Notes under the pieces: model-generated
What the model was told of the DNA's origin: nothing
Seen by the model: only the letters and a program-made list of their open reading frames with translations
Databases searched by the model: none
Shown: piece after piece, positions 52,574 through 62,509 of the stretch
How positions within the stretch are numbered: position 1 is the stretch's first letter
Layout: the number at the start of each line of letters is the position of its first letter
Assembly: GCA_963833465.1 (NCBI GenBank)
Contig: CAWHXW010000001.1
Location: 1 to 64,000, forward strand
Origin: Fen-1298 sp963833465
GTDB taxonomy: Bacteria; Bacteroidota; Ignavibacteria; UBA10030
Reading direction: 5' to 3'
DNA: 64,000 nt
Made by a program: the position numbers and the translations under genes

Positions 52574-53563
52574 TCATTTTCCCAGCCGCTGCATTTGCAT
52601 TGCAGGGTAACGTTCTCCAGACGCCACACCTACTGGTAATGCCTCGTTTATTTTTTTTATATCTTCTAAAGTCAAATTGACGTTCACTGCTTTAATATTT
52701 TCTTGAAGATATTCCAATTTCTTTGTACCAGGGATCGGAACAATATCTTCTCCCTGTGCTAAGCACCAAGCAAGTGCTAATTGAGCTGGAGTGCATTTCT
52801 TTTCAGCTGCGAACTTCTCGATCTTCTCAACAATCTGTAAATTCCTTTTAAGATTCGCTTCTAAAAATCGCGGATGATTGCTTTTTCGGAAATCACCTTC
52901 TGCAAAGTCCGAAAGAGATTTATATTTTCCTGTTAAAAAACCTCTCCCCAATGGACTATAAGGAACAAATCCGATTCCCAGCAACCGGCACGTCGGAAGT
53001 ATTTCCTTTTCGACATCGCGGGTCCATAGAGAGTATTCCGTTTGCAACGCTGTGATTGGATGAACTGCATATGCCTTCCTAATAGTTTCAGGTCCGGCTT
53101 CTGAAAGCCCGAGGTATCTGATCTTCCCCTCGCGTACAAGTTCCGACATTGCTCCTACGGTTTCTTCAATCGGAGTATTTGTATCAACCCGGTGCTGATA
53201 ATAGAGATCGATGTGATCGATATTCAATCTACGCAAACTGTCTTCACACGCTGATTTGACATATTCGGGTCTGCCATTGATCCCTAAAAAGCTTCTATCG
53301 GCACCCCGTACATTTCCGAACTTCGTAGCAATAAACAAACTCTCTCGTTTGCCTTGGATAGCTTTCCCGAGTAATTCTTCATTATGACCGACACCATACA
53401 TATCGGCTGTATCGAAGAATGTGATGCCGAGACCAATCGCAGTATGAATCACGGCAATCGATTCACTGTCGTTAGCTTTGCCGTAAAACTCCGACATTCC
53501 CATGCATCCGAGACCAATTGCTGAAACAACAGGCCCATTTATTCCTAATCTTCGCTGATTCAT
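52574..53563 (-). CDS. aldo/keto reductase
   Basis: NADPH-dependent reductase of the AKR13/YakC-like group, 329 residues. Catalytic tetrad D51 (FFDTAD), Y56 (DMYG), K81 (IATKFG) and the histidine in YYQHRVD are all present, as is the NADP-binding IPIPGTKKLEYLQENI-type end (VPIPGTKK). Natural substrate is unknown. Stands alone between csp and gtrA. Confidence 0.92.
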   Translation of the reverse strand: MNQRRLGINGPVVSAIGLGCMGMSEFYGKANDSESIAVIHTAIGLGITFFDTADMYGVGHNEELLGKAIQGKRESLFIATKFGNVRGADRSFLGINGRPEYVKSACEDSLRRLNIDHIDLYYQHRVDTNTPIEETVGAMSELVREGKIRYLGLSEAGPETIRKAYAVHPITALQTEYSLWTRDVEKEILPTCRLLGIGFVPYSPLGRGFLTGKYKSLSDFAEGDFRKSNHPRFLEANLKRNLQIVEKIEKFAAEKKCTPAQLALAWCLAQGEDIVPIPGTKKLEYLQENIKAVNVNLTLEDIKKINEALPVGVASGERYPAMQMQRLGK

Positions 53564-53658
53564 ATTCAGTTCCTTCCTGTATGAGATTATAGAAATATTT
53601 TATATTATTTACTTATCTTGATAATCAAGATATTTTCGTTCAAGTTCCCAAGTCTAAT

Positions 53659-54084
53659 TTACAGTAAATGTTCGTTACTTGATGTTGATATTGAAGTCTT
53701 GAACGTCCACCGGTCGTTTACTAAATAATTTAATATCGTACCGACCGTGATTCCTATAAGATTAGAAAGTAAATAATATATCCCTAACCAACCTGTAAGA
53801 ATTATCAGGAAAATATAATTGAAAAGAAAAGCAGTGCCAGCAACTCCAACGTGGTACCGCAAAAGCTTTATCCACAACGATCCGCCTCTATCCTTCCAAG
53901 TCCAAATATGATTTAAAAAGAAGTTTGAAATAATTGATAATTCTATCGCAATAAGACTTGCGATGTAGTAAGGAATTCTGAAATACTCAGTAAACAGATA
54001 GAGAACACCCATGTTGACAACTACTCCGCTGCCGCCAACAACACAAAATTTGAGAATCCTAGAATTCAAAACTATTTCATACAA
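53659..54084 (-). CDS. GtrA-family membrane protein
   Basis: 141 residues with four transmembrane helices (about 11-31, 38-58, 78-98, 103-123) and GtrA landmarks FCVVGGSGVVVNMGVLYL, ISNFFLNHIWTWKD and NYLVNDRWTF. GtrA proteins are proposed flippases of polyprenyl-phosphate sugars. It follows a GT22 membrane glycosyltransferase by 30 bp, so the pair may handle a lipid-linked sugar together. Confidence 0.88.
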   Translation of the reverse strand: MYEIVLNSRILKFCVVGGSGVVVNMGVLYLFTEYFRIPYYIASLIAIELSIISNFFLNHIWTWKDRGGSLWIKLLRYHVGVAGTAFLFNYIFLIILTGWLGIYYLLSNLIGITVGTILNYLVNDRWTFKTSISTSSNEHLL

Positions 54085-54114
54085 CTTAAAACTCTTTCTC
54101 TCCGGCCGTCAAAA

Positions 54115-55605
54115 TTATTGATCAACATTTTTATAGACATAAATTGTTTCGTTTTTATTGTGCTTTGGATTGAGGCGATAAAACACATCATCTAGAAAAC
54201 TCGCATCAATCCTTTTATCAAGTACAAGTTTTAATCCCAAAGTAGAATCGATTTGTTGCACTCTCTTATCAAGGTCTTCGGTACCATAAAAGATCGCATA
54301 GTTTGGAAGAGATGTCGCAGACTTCAATTGTGTCTGGACTTGAGGAATTTGCCCCTCATCTTCGATTTCATAATATGGAACTGAATATACACCCGAATAA
54401 AATCTGGGGCATTGTGTAACGCCAAGTTTGCCACCCACCAAGACAATTCCCTTAATTGGTTTTCCATAAAGCGCATACATTGCCTCGACTCTTGCTTTCT
54501 TTGAATAGTACATCGAGAAAGGAATCAGAAGAATAATATTGATCATCCAAAACCACACCCAAAACGAACGCAATGTGATTTGATGGCGCAACCAGAAAGC
54601 AGAACCCTTTACATATTCCTCCCATCCGACAACACTTAAAACAAGAATGATCGGAACTACCGGGAAAATAAATCGTTCCTGTTTATTTGGAAATAAAGAA
54701 TGCAACACAAAGAACACCAAGACCGGCAAGAGAATTAACAAACTTTTTCGCCAATTCTTAAAGAAGCCATAAAGCAATAGAAAACTCATTGGAGGAATCA
54801 TTGCACCCGTAACTAAAAGTAAATAATTATACCACGGCCCGGTTGTATAATCCTCTCCATGAGTCGCATTATAACCAACATATTCAAGAAATGATGCAAA
54901 CGGATATCCCCAGGCAAAGACATCTGCGCTTCCTTGAATGACAAATGCCGTGACAAGAAATCCACCGGCAAGCAAGAACATCTGCTTGAATTCCTTCCGA
55001 AAAAGAAATATCAATCCTAATGTACCTGAAATGGAAAGCGTTTGATACCTGAATACAAACGCTAATCCAAAAAATAATCCAGCAATGAAGGCGTTACGAA
55101 TTCTCTCTTTTGAAATCAACGAATAGTAAAAACCAGCCATCAATGGTGGAATACAGACCATCTCGATAAGATTTCTTACACTAAGAAAAGGGAGTGCCCA
55201 GAATAATGCAAGAACGAGTCCGACTTTCTTTGCAGTCTTTTGGTCGCTGAGTTTTTCAGCGATCTTAAAACCAAAGAGCACAACAATCAATGAATATAGA
55301 GCGTGAAGAAATCGTACAATGTACATTGTATATTGCGGATTTTTGATACCAAGAAATTCTAATCCATTGAAGAGGACATAATGAATCATCGGGTACACAA
55401 TACTATGACCAAATGGAGTTGTTCGGCTCGTCCAAAAAGTCATATCTTGCATGATATGGAATGGATGTTCTATTGGCCCGAAGTGGTCGTCAGCCATCCC
55501 GTATCCCTTAGAAAAAATTGTCGCCATTAGCCGAGGAATCATCGCAATGATTAAAATAGCTAGAAGTGGATGTTCATTCCAAAAGCGTCTAATTGATTCT
55601 CTCAT
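54115..55605 (-). CDS. Alg9-like GT22 membrane glycosyltransferase
   Basis: 496 residues with about ten transmembrane segments. GT-C features: acidic pair DDHFGPIEHP in the first external loop and the family signature HSLFPNKQERFIFP near residue 300, as in eukaryotic Alg9/PIG-B mannosyltransferases (HSLFPHKEERF). It would use a polyprenyl-phosphate sugar to glycosylate an envelope molecule. Coupled in position to gtrA (30 bp). Bacterial GT22 proteins are uncommon and poorly studied. Confidence 0.82.
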   Translation of the reverse strand: MRESIRRFWNEHPLLAILIIAMIPRLMATIFSKGYGMADDHFGPIEHPFHIMQDMTFWTSRTTPFGHSIVYPMIHYVLFNGLEFLGIKNPQYTMYIVRFLHALYSLIVVLFGFKIAEKLSDQKTAKKVGLVLALFWALPFLSVRNLIEMVCIPPLMAGFYYSLISKERIRNAFIAGLFFGLAFVFRYQTLSISGTLGLIFLFRKEFKQMFLLAGGFLVTAFVIQGSADVFAWGYPFASFLEYVGYNATHGEDYTTGPWYNYLLLVTGAMIPPMSFLLLYGFFKNWRKSLLILLPVLVFFVLHSLFPNKQERFIFPVVPIILVLSVVGWEEYVKGSAFWLRHQITLRSFWVWFWMINIILLIPFSMYYSKKARVEAMYALYGKPIKGIVLVGGKLGVTQCPRFYSGVYSVPYYEIEDEGQIPQVQTQLKSATSLPNYAIFYGTEDLDKRVQQIDSTLGLKLVLDKRIDASFLDDVFYRLNPKHNKNETIYVYKNVDQ

Positions 55606-55806
55606 AGGTAATCTTGCTTTAGTTAGTTTGAAGTGAATAATTGTTTCGGATCAATGTATCAATTTTGAGCTTATATTGATTGATGTAATTTTAGCAATCG
55701 GTTCCTTTGAAATCAAGTTGTTTCCGAATTTTTGAAATTACTCAACTTCTCTGTATCTTAATTACAATCACATCAGAAATATCAATGACAAGGAGCTTTT
55801 TACAGA

Positions 55807-56454
55807 ATGATAAAAGCTGTTCTTTTTGATTTAGACGGAGTACTAGTCTCAACCGATGAATACCACTACCGCTCGTGGAAAAAGTTATCTAATGAAGAAG
55901 GATTTGATTTTTTCGATCATGAATTTAACCACAAATTTCGCGGTGTAGCAAGAAACGAATGTGTGGAAATAATAACAAAAGCTTCCGGAAAAAAATATAC
56001 ATCCGAACAAAAAATAGAACTTGCAGACAGAAAAAACAGATATTTTACCGAATCTCTTTCATCAGTATCCATGGAAGTGCTGCTGCCCGGTGCTCTTTAT
56101 ACACTGATGGAATTAAGAAAGCGTGGAATCAAAACCGCCGTAGCATCTAACAGCCGCAATGCCGTGACTATTATAAAGCAAGTAAATATAGAACATTTAT
56201 TAGATGCAATAGTCGACGGATACCAAATCGAAAATTCCAAACCAGACCCTGAAGTTTTCTTGCTCGCCGCAAGAAAGGTCGCTGTCCCTCCTGCTCATTG
56301 TCTTGTAGTTGAGGATGCTGTTGCAGGCATTGAATCTGCGAGACGCGCCGGTATGAAAGCACTCGGAATTGGCACAAAGGAACGGCTTCCTAATGCCGAT
56401 AATATCGTTCCTGATCTATCTTCCATTTCAATTGATAAATTATTAAATTTGTAA
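55807..56454 (+). CDS. beta-phosphoglucomutase-like HAD phosphatase/mutase
   Basis: 215-residue HAD-superfamily protein with nucleophile D8 and D10 (FDLDGVLVSTDEYHY), motif II ASNS near residue 118 and motif III VVEDAVAGIESARRAG. The block STDEYHYRSWKKL is what separates beta-phosphoglucomutases (TAEYHFRAWK) from general HAD phosphatases, so trehalose/maltose-derived beta-glucose 1-phosphate is a likely substrate. AAGGAG at 55790-55795 serves as ribosome-binding site. No sugar phosphorylase gene is adjacent. Confidence 0.85.
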   Translation: MIKAVLFDLDGVLVSTDEYHYRSWKKLSNEEGFDFFDHEFNHKFRGVARNECVEIITKASGKKYTSEQKIELADRKNRYFTESLSSVSMEVLLPGALYTLMELRKRGIKTAVASNSRNAVTIIKQVNIEHLLDAIVDGYQIENSKPDPEVFLLAARKVAVPPAHCLVVEDAVAGIESARRAGMKALGIGTKERLPNADNIVPDLSSISIDKLLNL

Positions 56455-56482
56455 CAACAAATTAATCAAATTAAACATACTT

Positions 56483-56511
56483 TTGAAAAACGTACTAATA
56501 TTTCCTTAAAT
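56483..56511 (+). promoter_or_regulatory. possible promoter of the M13 peptidase gene
   Basis: TTGAAA (56483-56488), 17-bp spacer, TTAAAT (56506-56511), about 54 bp before the ATG. Two to three mismatches to sigma-70, so weak support. Confidence 0.3.
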
Positions 56512-56564
56512 TATTAAAAAGAACTTCTAAACTTTTTTCTAAAACACTTCAAGGAACTCTTCCT

Positions 56565-58613
56565 ATGAAAACATATTCAGTAGTGTTCGCGGTCGTTTTA
56601 GTTTTAATGATTACAGGTGAGACAATTTGCCAGAATGCAACATCCCAAACTAAGGCGATTGATCCGGCTAATATGGATCTATCTATAAAACCATGTGATG
56701 ACTTCTTTCACTATGCTAATGGAACTTGGCTAAGGAATAATCCCATTCCTGCGGCATTCGATCAATGGGGAAGCTTCAATGTTCTTGCCGACCATAACAG
56801 AGATGTTCTTCATGAAATTCTCGAAAATGCAGCAAACGACAAAACATCTGTTCCAGGAAGCAACAAACAAAAAATTGGAGATTTCTATGCAACGGGCATG
56901 GATTCCGCTGCTATTGAAGCACTCGGATACAAACCTATTGCAAAGGATTTGAATCGAATCAATTTAATTAAAGATATGGACGGCATACAAGCAGAACTTA
57001 CCAGGCAACAATCCATATCAATTCGCACGTTATTTGGTTTTGGTTCTGAACAAGATCCAAAAAACAGCAATGAAGTCATCGGTGAACTGCATCAAGGTGG
57101 ATTAGGTTTACCGGAACGAGATTATTATCTAGCCGAAGATGCTCGTTCTAAAAAAATCCGCGAGGAATATGTCAAGCATATGACTGCAATGTTCAAATTA
57201 GCAGGTGACGATGAGGCAACAGCTTCTGTTGAAGCACAATCTGTGATGTCATTTGAAACACGACTCGCCAAAGCGTCACGTCCGCTTGGCGAATTACGCG
57301 ACCCTGACAAAAATTATAATAAAATGACACAAGAACAGCTTGCTGCACTTGCACCATCTTTGAATTGGAAACGTTTCTTTATAAATCTTGGTTGGAATAA
57401 CCCGAGCAGTGTCGATGTCGGTCAACCGGAGTTTTTCAAAGAAGTGAATACAATAATTGGAAGTGTTCCTATATCTGAATGGAAAAATTATCTCCGTTGG
57501 AAAGTTATAAGCGCATCTGCAAATGCTCTGAGTTCAGCATTTGTTGCAGAAAATTTCCACTTCCGCGGCACTATTATGACCGGTGCAAAGGAAATGCAAC
57601 CTCGCTGGAAACGCACCTGTGATGTAATCGACAGAATGATAGGTGAAGCTCTAGGCGAAGTATATGCTGCAAAAGAATTTCCTCCAGAGGCAAAGGTTCG
57701 CGCACTGGAATTGGTATCCAATATCAAAACTGCACTTCGTGAGCATATTATCGCTATTACATGGATGGACGACACAACAAAACAAGCTGCATTAAAAAAA
57801 CTCGATGCCATCACGGTGAAAATCGGTTATCCTGATAAATGGCGAGATTATTCCAATCTAAAAATTGATCATACTTCTTATCTTGAAAATATACGAAGCG
57901 CGTCTCATTTTGCTGTCGAACGTGAAGTGCGCAAGATCGGCAAACCGGTAGATAGAACAGAATGGGGAATGACACCGCCAACTGTCAATGCATACTACGA
58001 TCCGTCTATGAACGAAATCGTTTTCCCGGCAGGAATTCTTCAGCCGCCGTTCTTCAATTTTAAAGCAGACGATGCTGTTAATTATGGCGGCATCGGTGTT
58101 GTTATCGGTCATGAAATTTCTCACGGGTTCGATGACCAAGGAAGTAAATTTGATGCTGAAGGGAATTTAAAAGTTTGGTGGACTTCCGGAACGAGAAAGA
58201 ATTTTGATGAACGTACAACTGTTCTGGCTAAACAATTCGATGCAATTATTCCTATCGACTCGCTCCACATAAATGGTGCGGCTACACTCGGAGAAAATAT
58301 TGGCGATTTGGGCGGGCTTGCAATTGCATTTACTGCATTGAAAAATATTCTCAAAGGAAAAACTATAGAACAGATCGATGGTTTCACACCGGAACAAAGG
58401 TTCTTCCTTTCTTTTGCGCAGTTGTGGAGAAGCAACGTGCGTCCAGAACGATTGAGAATGCAATTAAAAACAGACGTGCACTCGCCAGCAGAGTATCGTG
58501 TAAATGCGTCACTGCCGAACTTGCAGGCATTTTATGATGCATTTGGTTGCGGTACAACAGGAGCGATGTACTTGCCGCCAGAAAAAAGAGCTCTAATTTG
58601 GAATTTGAAATAA
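56565..58613 (+). CDS. exported M13-family metallopeptidase (neprilysin-like)
   Basis: 682-residue secreted zinc endopeptidase. Signal peptide 1-22 (ending ICQ), N-terminal CDDFFHYANGTWLRNNPIPA, substrate-binding NAYYDPSMNEIVFPAGIL, zinc motif HEISH (516-520), and the third ligand/helper region GENIGDLGGLAIAF. All catalytic residues are present. Family members cleave small peptides. Monocistronic, with a terminator after it. Confidence 0.95.
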   Translation: MKTYSVVFAVVLVLMITGETICQNATSQTKAIDPANMDLSIKPCDDFFHYANGTWLRNNPIPAAFDQWGSFNVLADHNRDVLHEILENAANDKTSVPGSNKQKIGDFYATGMDSAAIEALGYKPIAKDLNRINLIKDMDGIQAELTRQQSISIRTLFGFGSEQDPKNSNEVIGELHQGGLGLPERDYYLAEDARSKKIREEYVKHMTAMFKLAGDDEATASVEAQSVMSFETRLAKASRPLGELRDPDKNYNKMTQEQLAALAPSLNWKRFFINLGWNNPSSVDVGQPEFFKEVNTIIGSVPISEWKNYLRWKVISASANALSSAFVAENFHFRGTIMTGAKEMQPRWKRTCDVIDRMIGEALGEVYAAKEFPPEAKVRALELVSNIKTALREHIIAITWMDDTTKQAALKKLDAITVKIGYPDKWRDYSNLKIDHTSYLENIRSASHFAVEREVRKIGKPVDRTEWGMTPPTVNAYYDPSMNEIVFPAGILQPPFFNFKADDAVNYGGIGVVIGHEISHGFDDQGSKFDAEGNLKVWWTSGTRKNFDERTTVLAKQFDAIIPIDSLHINGAATLGENIGDLGGLAIAFTALKNILKGKTIEQIDGFTPEQRFFLSFAQLWRSNVRPERLRMQLKTDVHSPAEYRVNASLPNLQAFYDAFGCGTTGAMYLPPEKRALIWNLK

Positions 58614-58625
58614 AAGGTCATTCTG

Positions 58626-58660
58626 TCCCGTTTTCTATTCTTCCTGGAGACGGGATTTTT
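58626..58660 (+). terminator. intrinsic terminator of the M13 peptidase gene
   Basis: TCCCGT, 18-nt loop, ACGGGA followed by TTTTT, 13 bp after the stop codon. The remaining non-coding DNA to 59059 holds only the tRNA-Arg gene. Confidence 0.7.
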
Positions 58661-58795
58661 CTAATAGCAAAGAAATCGGTCTTAGCGATGATTGTGATAC
58701 AAATAATTCCAGCGTGACTCGTTCGTTCCGGGATATGCACGAAACGATATCTTCATTTGATGTAGAGCATATAATCTGAAACACATATTACTTTG

Positions 58796-58869
58796 TGACC
58801 CCGGCGCGACTCGAACGCGCGACCCACAGCTTAGAAGGCTGTTGCTCTATCCACCTGAGCTACGGGGCC
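58796..58869 (-). tRNA. tRNA-Arg(TCT)
   Basis: On the minus strand the 74-nt sequence forms a full cloverleaf: acceptor GGCCCCG with CGGGGTC, D arm AGCTCAGGTGGATAGAGC, anticodon stem and loop CAGCC-TTCTAAG-... with anticodon TCT (reads AGA/AGG), T arm GTTCGAGTC and discriminator A. CCA is not encoded (followed by CAAAG). Confidence 0.96.
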
Positions 58870-59059
58870 GAAGAAATTACGGTACTCCTTAATATATATT
58901 ACGTAATATTCATTTTTGATTCAATGTGCTACATTGCTGCCTAACGAGAAAACTTTGATCTTTCTGAACTTATTAGTATTACTAATATGGATGTTAACAA
59001 GGACACAAAACCTTGATTATATTCTCAAGTAACAAAAACCTTTTCTGCTTATTATTTCT

Positions 59060-60409
59060 TCATCGATCTAATTTTGTTTCGAGATGAAACCTATGCAGTA
59101 TCTGGCTTAAATCCTCAATACCTTTTGAGCACTGTAAAAGTATTCCATTGTGAATCATTAAAATATTTGCCCTGCCTCTCAAGCAATATGCTGAAGACAT
59201 TACATCGCTGTAAGCGCCTGTATCAAGAACACCTAAAACATCACCTTCTTTAATTTCAGGAATTTCTCTCGGCTCATCTTGAGTAAATGTATCTCCTGTT
59301 TCGCATACATTACCATCTATAGAATAAACCTTTAGCGGACCATTTGGATTTGATATATTAATTATTTCATGATATGCATGATACAGTTTGGGACGTATCA
59401 ATGTTCCCATACTTGCATCAGTATAGGCATGAAGAACGCCATTCTTCTCTTCAACGGTATTCACCTTTGTCAATAGAATTGTTGAATCGCCGACTAAGCT
59501 CCTTCCGGGTTCAACGATTAGTTTATTTATCTTAACGCCGCTCCTGTTGAGCTCGTCATTGATTATCTTAGCATAAGCATTGAAAGGAAAAGATTCTTGA
59601 TTTTCTCTATATCTTATTCCGGGTCCACCGCCAACATCGAGATTTAAGTTATTAAAATCGTAATTTTCTAATTCATTCATTACATTAAGTGTATTCTGCA
59701 ATGCAATTCTAAAACTATCAACGTCATTACCAAGCCACCCTGAACCTATGTGTATGTGCAAGGTGTCAGGATAAAAATCATATTCGCGCGCAGCTATAAA
59801 AGTATTAATTATTTTATCCTGTTCGATTCCAAACTTTATCGGAACACCTCCCTCATTTATTGAGCCGGCAGTTATAACATCAGGATTATGGCCTGCGCCA
59901 ACATTTGGATTTAATCTTATTGAAAGACGTAAGCCCTTTATATTCCATTCGTCACGATGCTCTCCAAGTTTTTTTAACTGCGAATTGGAATCAATGTTGA
60001 TTTTATAATTTCCAAATTTAACAAGTATTTCGAGATCATCTTTGGAAACGGATGTTCCGGTGAACATAATTTTATTTCGAGGAATTCCACGTTCCTCTGC
60101 AAGAATTGCTTCGTTGGGTGAAACTGCATCTGCACCTAAACCAAGCATTGCAATAAGATCAATAACTTGAGGACAATAATTTGCTTTTATTGCATAATTA
60201 ATATCAATAACACCTGAATAGTTTTTTCCAAAAGCTTCTTTAATCAATCTCGCCTTATCTTCAATTCTTTTTCCGTGAGTAAGATATATAGGAGTAGGAT
60301 TGGATTTCGCCAACTCATCTAAATTGTAATCCCTGAACGAACGAGACCAGACTTTATTATTTCTAACATCAAAACCTTTAAAAAACCACCAGTATTGCTT
60401 ATCATTCAT
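59060..60409 (-). CDS. lysA: diaminopimelate decarboxylase-like PLP enzyme
   Basis: Fold-type III PLP decarboxylase of 449 residues. PLP lysine K75 in NYAIKANY, HIHIGSG (218-224), DVGGGPGI (258-265), EPGRSLV (300-306), ASMGTLIRPKLYHAYHEI, C369-E370 in NVCETGD and Y400. These match LysA (meso-diaminopimelate to lysine), and dapD lies 3 kb away in the same window, but the first 40 residues (MNDKQYWWFFKGFDV) are an unusual extension and other diamino-acid decarboxylases share the fold. Confidence 0.75.
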   Translation of the reverse strand: MNDKQYWWFFKGFDVRNNKVWSRSFRDYNLDELAKSNPTPIYLTHGKRIEDKARLIKEAFGKNYSGVIDINYAIKANYCPQVIDLIAMLGLGADAVSPNEAILAEERGIPRNKIMFTGTSVSKDDLEILVKFGNYKINIDSNSQLKKLGEHRDEWNIKGLRLSIRLNPNVGAGHNPDVITAGSINEGGVPIKFGIEQDKIINTFIAAREYDFYPDTLHIHIGSGWLGNDVDSFRIALQNTLNVMNELENYDFNNLNLDVGGGPGIRYRENQESFPFNAYAKIINDELNRSGVKINKLIVEPGRSLVGDSTILLTKVNTVEEKNGVLHAYTDASMGTLIRPKLYHAYHEIINISNPNGPLKVYSIDGNVCETGDTFTQDEPREIPEIKEGDVLGVLDTGAYSDVMSSAYCLRGRANILMIHNGILLQCSKGIEDLSQILHRFHLETKLDR

Positions 60410-60475
60410 AATATCAGTTATCTATTCTTTTGAAATCTATGATTGATTCTTAAATGACATTGCGTCCAATATCAA

Positions 60476-61528
60476 TTATTGCTTCCTTAAGATTTGATTT
60501 ACTGCTTCGGCGACTTCGTCAACATGAATTTCATTCATGCATCGGAAATGTTTCTCGGGACAAATCTTACCGCCGATATGTGTGCATGGTCTGCAGTACA
60601 AGCCATTCCGTTCTAAAACAATTTGTTCTTTGCCTACAGGAAAGAATCCGAATTCTCGGACTGTCGGTCCAAAGATCGCTATGACTTTTTTCTTCATCGC
60701 GGAAGCGACATGCATCAACCCGGAATCGTTAGTCACAACAAGATTACAAGCTTCCATTGCAATCGCGCTTTCAAGAAGAGATAATTCACCACTGAGATCT
60801 ACTGCCTTGCCATTTCTGCTTCGATCATTTATTGCATTAGCTATCGCTGCACATCTATCTTTATCAGCTGCAGCTCCAAATAGAAGTATTTTCGCCCCGT
60901 ATTTGTTCGCAAGCCGAATGCCAAGTTCTGCAAATCTTTCCTGCGGCCAGCACTTGGTCGCATGCTTCGCCGATGGACAAAATCCTATCATCATTCCATA
61001 TAGATGAATACCTAATTTATTCATTTTGGCAAAGGCCTGGGCACGAATTCCAACTGAAATGTACAACTCGAGGCCTTCACCATCATTCTGAATTCCATAT
61101 TTCTGTAATGGTTCTATGTATCGGTCGGCAACAGAGACTATATTTCCGTAGAAATTTTTTTTGAATCGAACAAGCATCGTTCTTGCAAAAATTCGTTTAG
61201 AGACAACCACAACATCTCCAGATCCAAGCATCCATCGCAAATACCGGCTTCGCAAACTATTATGAATATCAACTATAAGATCATATTGTTCCGATTGAAG
61301 TTGTTTCCTTAGCTTGTGCATTCCTGAAAATCCACTTTTAGGATCAAATTCATATATGCGGTTGAGATTTTTTTCATTTCGAACAAGTTCGGCATATTCT
61401 TTCTTCACTACAAAATCTATCATGGAAAACTGAAATGTTGTATGAAGCACACGCAGTAACGGTGTTGTCAGTACAACATCGCCTATCGAGCTAAAACGAA
61501 TAATTAGAATTTTTTTGGGAACAATCAT
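60476..61528 (-). CDS. GT9 heptosyltransferase-like protein
   Basis: 350-residue glycosyltransferase family 9 member: ILIIRFSSIGDVVLTTPLLR at the N-terminus, ADP-heptose-site motif GFCPSAKHATKCWPQERFAEL near the middle, and VTNDSGLMHVASA plus AIFGPT later. Adds heptose or a similar sugar to the LPS core. It carries a cysteine cluster near the end (CRPCTHIGGKICPEKHFRC) that is common in such enzymes. The downstream lysA-like gene is 66 bp away on the same strand. Confidence 0.88.
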   Translation of the reverse strand: MIVPKKILIIRFSSIGDVVLTTPLLRVLHTTFQFSMIDFVVKKEYAELVRNEKNLNRIYEFDPKSGFSGMHKLRKQLQSEQYDLIVDIHNSLRSRYLRWMLGSGDVVVVSKRIFARTMLVRFKKNFYGNIVSVADRYIEPLQKYGIQNDGEGLELYISVGIRAQAFAKMNKLGIHLYGMMIGFCPSAKHATKCWPQERFAELGIRLANKYGAKILLFGAAADKDRCAAIANAINDRSRNGKAVDLSGELSLLESAIAMEACNLVVTNDSGLMHVASAMKKKVIAIFGPTVREFGFFPVGKEQIVLERNGLYCRPCTHIGGKICPEKHFRCMNEIHVDEVAEAVNQILRKQ

Positions 61529-61744
61529 ATCGTGCTGAAATTACGATGTTTTTATTGGAGGTGCAAATTTTTATCTTTTAAATAAAAACTAACGTGACAA
61601 TTTAATTCTTTTCATTTCATGCATCGATAAACACAGCAGGGTTATTTATCTTTCTTGAATTTCGCCGATTTTTTCTGCATTTTAATGATATAAATAATTT
61701 TTATGATATTCAGAAAGAATTATTGACTTCGGTAAAGCTTTAAG

Positions 61745-62509
61745 ATGATACTTATTTATCCGGCAATTGAAATCAGCAATAAATGCAGTGTAGAATTCGT
61801 CCACGGCATTGCAGGATCTGAACATGTGTACTCGGTTGATCCAGTTAAACTGGCTGTGATGTGGCGTGGCGAAAACGCCAAAACTTTGCATGTCGTTGAT
61901 CTGGATGGAGTTGCTGAAGGACGAATCGTAAACGAAGATATTATTCGAAGAATGGTTAAAGCAGTCGATATCCCAATTCAAATGGGCGGCGGCTTAAGAT
62001 CTTATGAAGAAATTAAAAAAGTACTTGATCTTGGTGTGTACCGCGTTTCAATTGCTACTGCAGCAGTTGAACAGCCCGGTTTAATTAAACGGCTTTTAAA
62101 AGAATTCGGCACACGGAAAATTGACATTGCTATTTTATCGGAAGGCAGAAAGGTATCCATCAAAGGAGGTGCAACACCGACGGAAATTTCACCGCTTGAA
62201 CTAGCATTACAAATGGTAGACATTGGTGTTTCTAGAATTCTATATGGCGAACGTGAAAACGGCGATCTCGATAAATCATTGCCGTATGATACACTTAAAG
62301 AACTTGCAATAAAGACCGGAGTTAGAATCACAGCTCGCGGTGGTGTTTCTGACTACAAAGATTTGATGAGAATACAAGAATTGGAAAAATACGGTGTAGA
62401 TTCTGTTGTTATCGGAAAGCCGCTATACGAAAATCGTTTTCCATGTCAGGCACTTTGGCGCGTGAACGAATTAGCACTCACTGACCTTGGACCCACGCGA
62501 AGAGTATAA
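61745..62509 (+). CDS. HisA-like protein lacking the HisA catalytic residues
   Basis: A 254-residue (beta/alpha)8 protein clearly descended from HisA (ProFAR isomerase): both phosphate-binding sites GGGLRS (81-86) and RGGVSD with IGKPLYENRF are kept, and the end RFPCQALW resembles Chlorobium HisA. But the catalytic aspartate of PAID is E9 (PAIEIS), the second catalytic aspartate aligns with L131 (AILSEGRK), and the YTDI-x-RDG loop is YGERENG (G168, E169). It is thus unlikely to isomerise ProFAR. The next gene, a PfkB-type kinase, begins directly after the stop. Probable sugar-phosphate-binding enzyme of unknown reaction. Confidence 0.8.
   Translation: MILIYPAIEISNKCSVEFVHGIAGSEHVYSVDPVKLAVMWRGENAKTLHVVDLDGVAEGRIVNEDIIRRMVKAVDIPIQMGGGLRSYEEIKKVLDLGVYRVSIATAAVEQPGLIKRLLKEFGTRKIDIAILSEGRKVSIKGGATPTEISPLELALQMVDIGVSRILYGERENGDLDKSLPYDTLKELAIKTGVRITARGGVSDYKDLMRIQELEKYGVDSVVIGKPLYENRFPCQALWRVNELALTDLGPTRRV

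Noticed and set aside
60537..61007. 156-residue open frame antisense to the GT9 gene
   Set aside because: No start signal and no family resemblance; the opposite strand is a clear glycosyltransferase.
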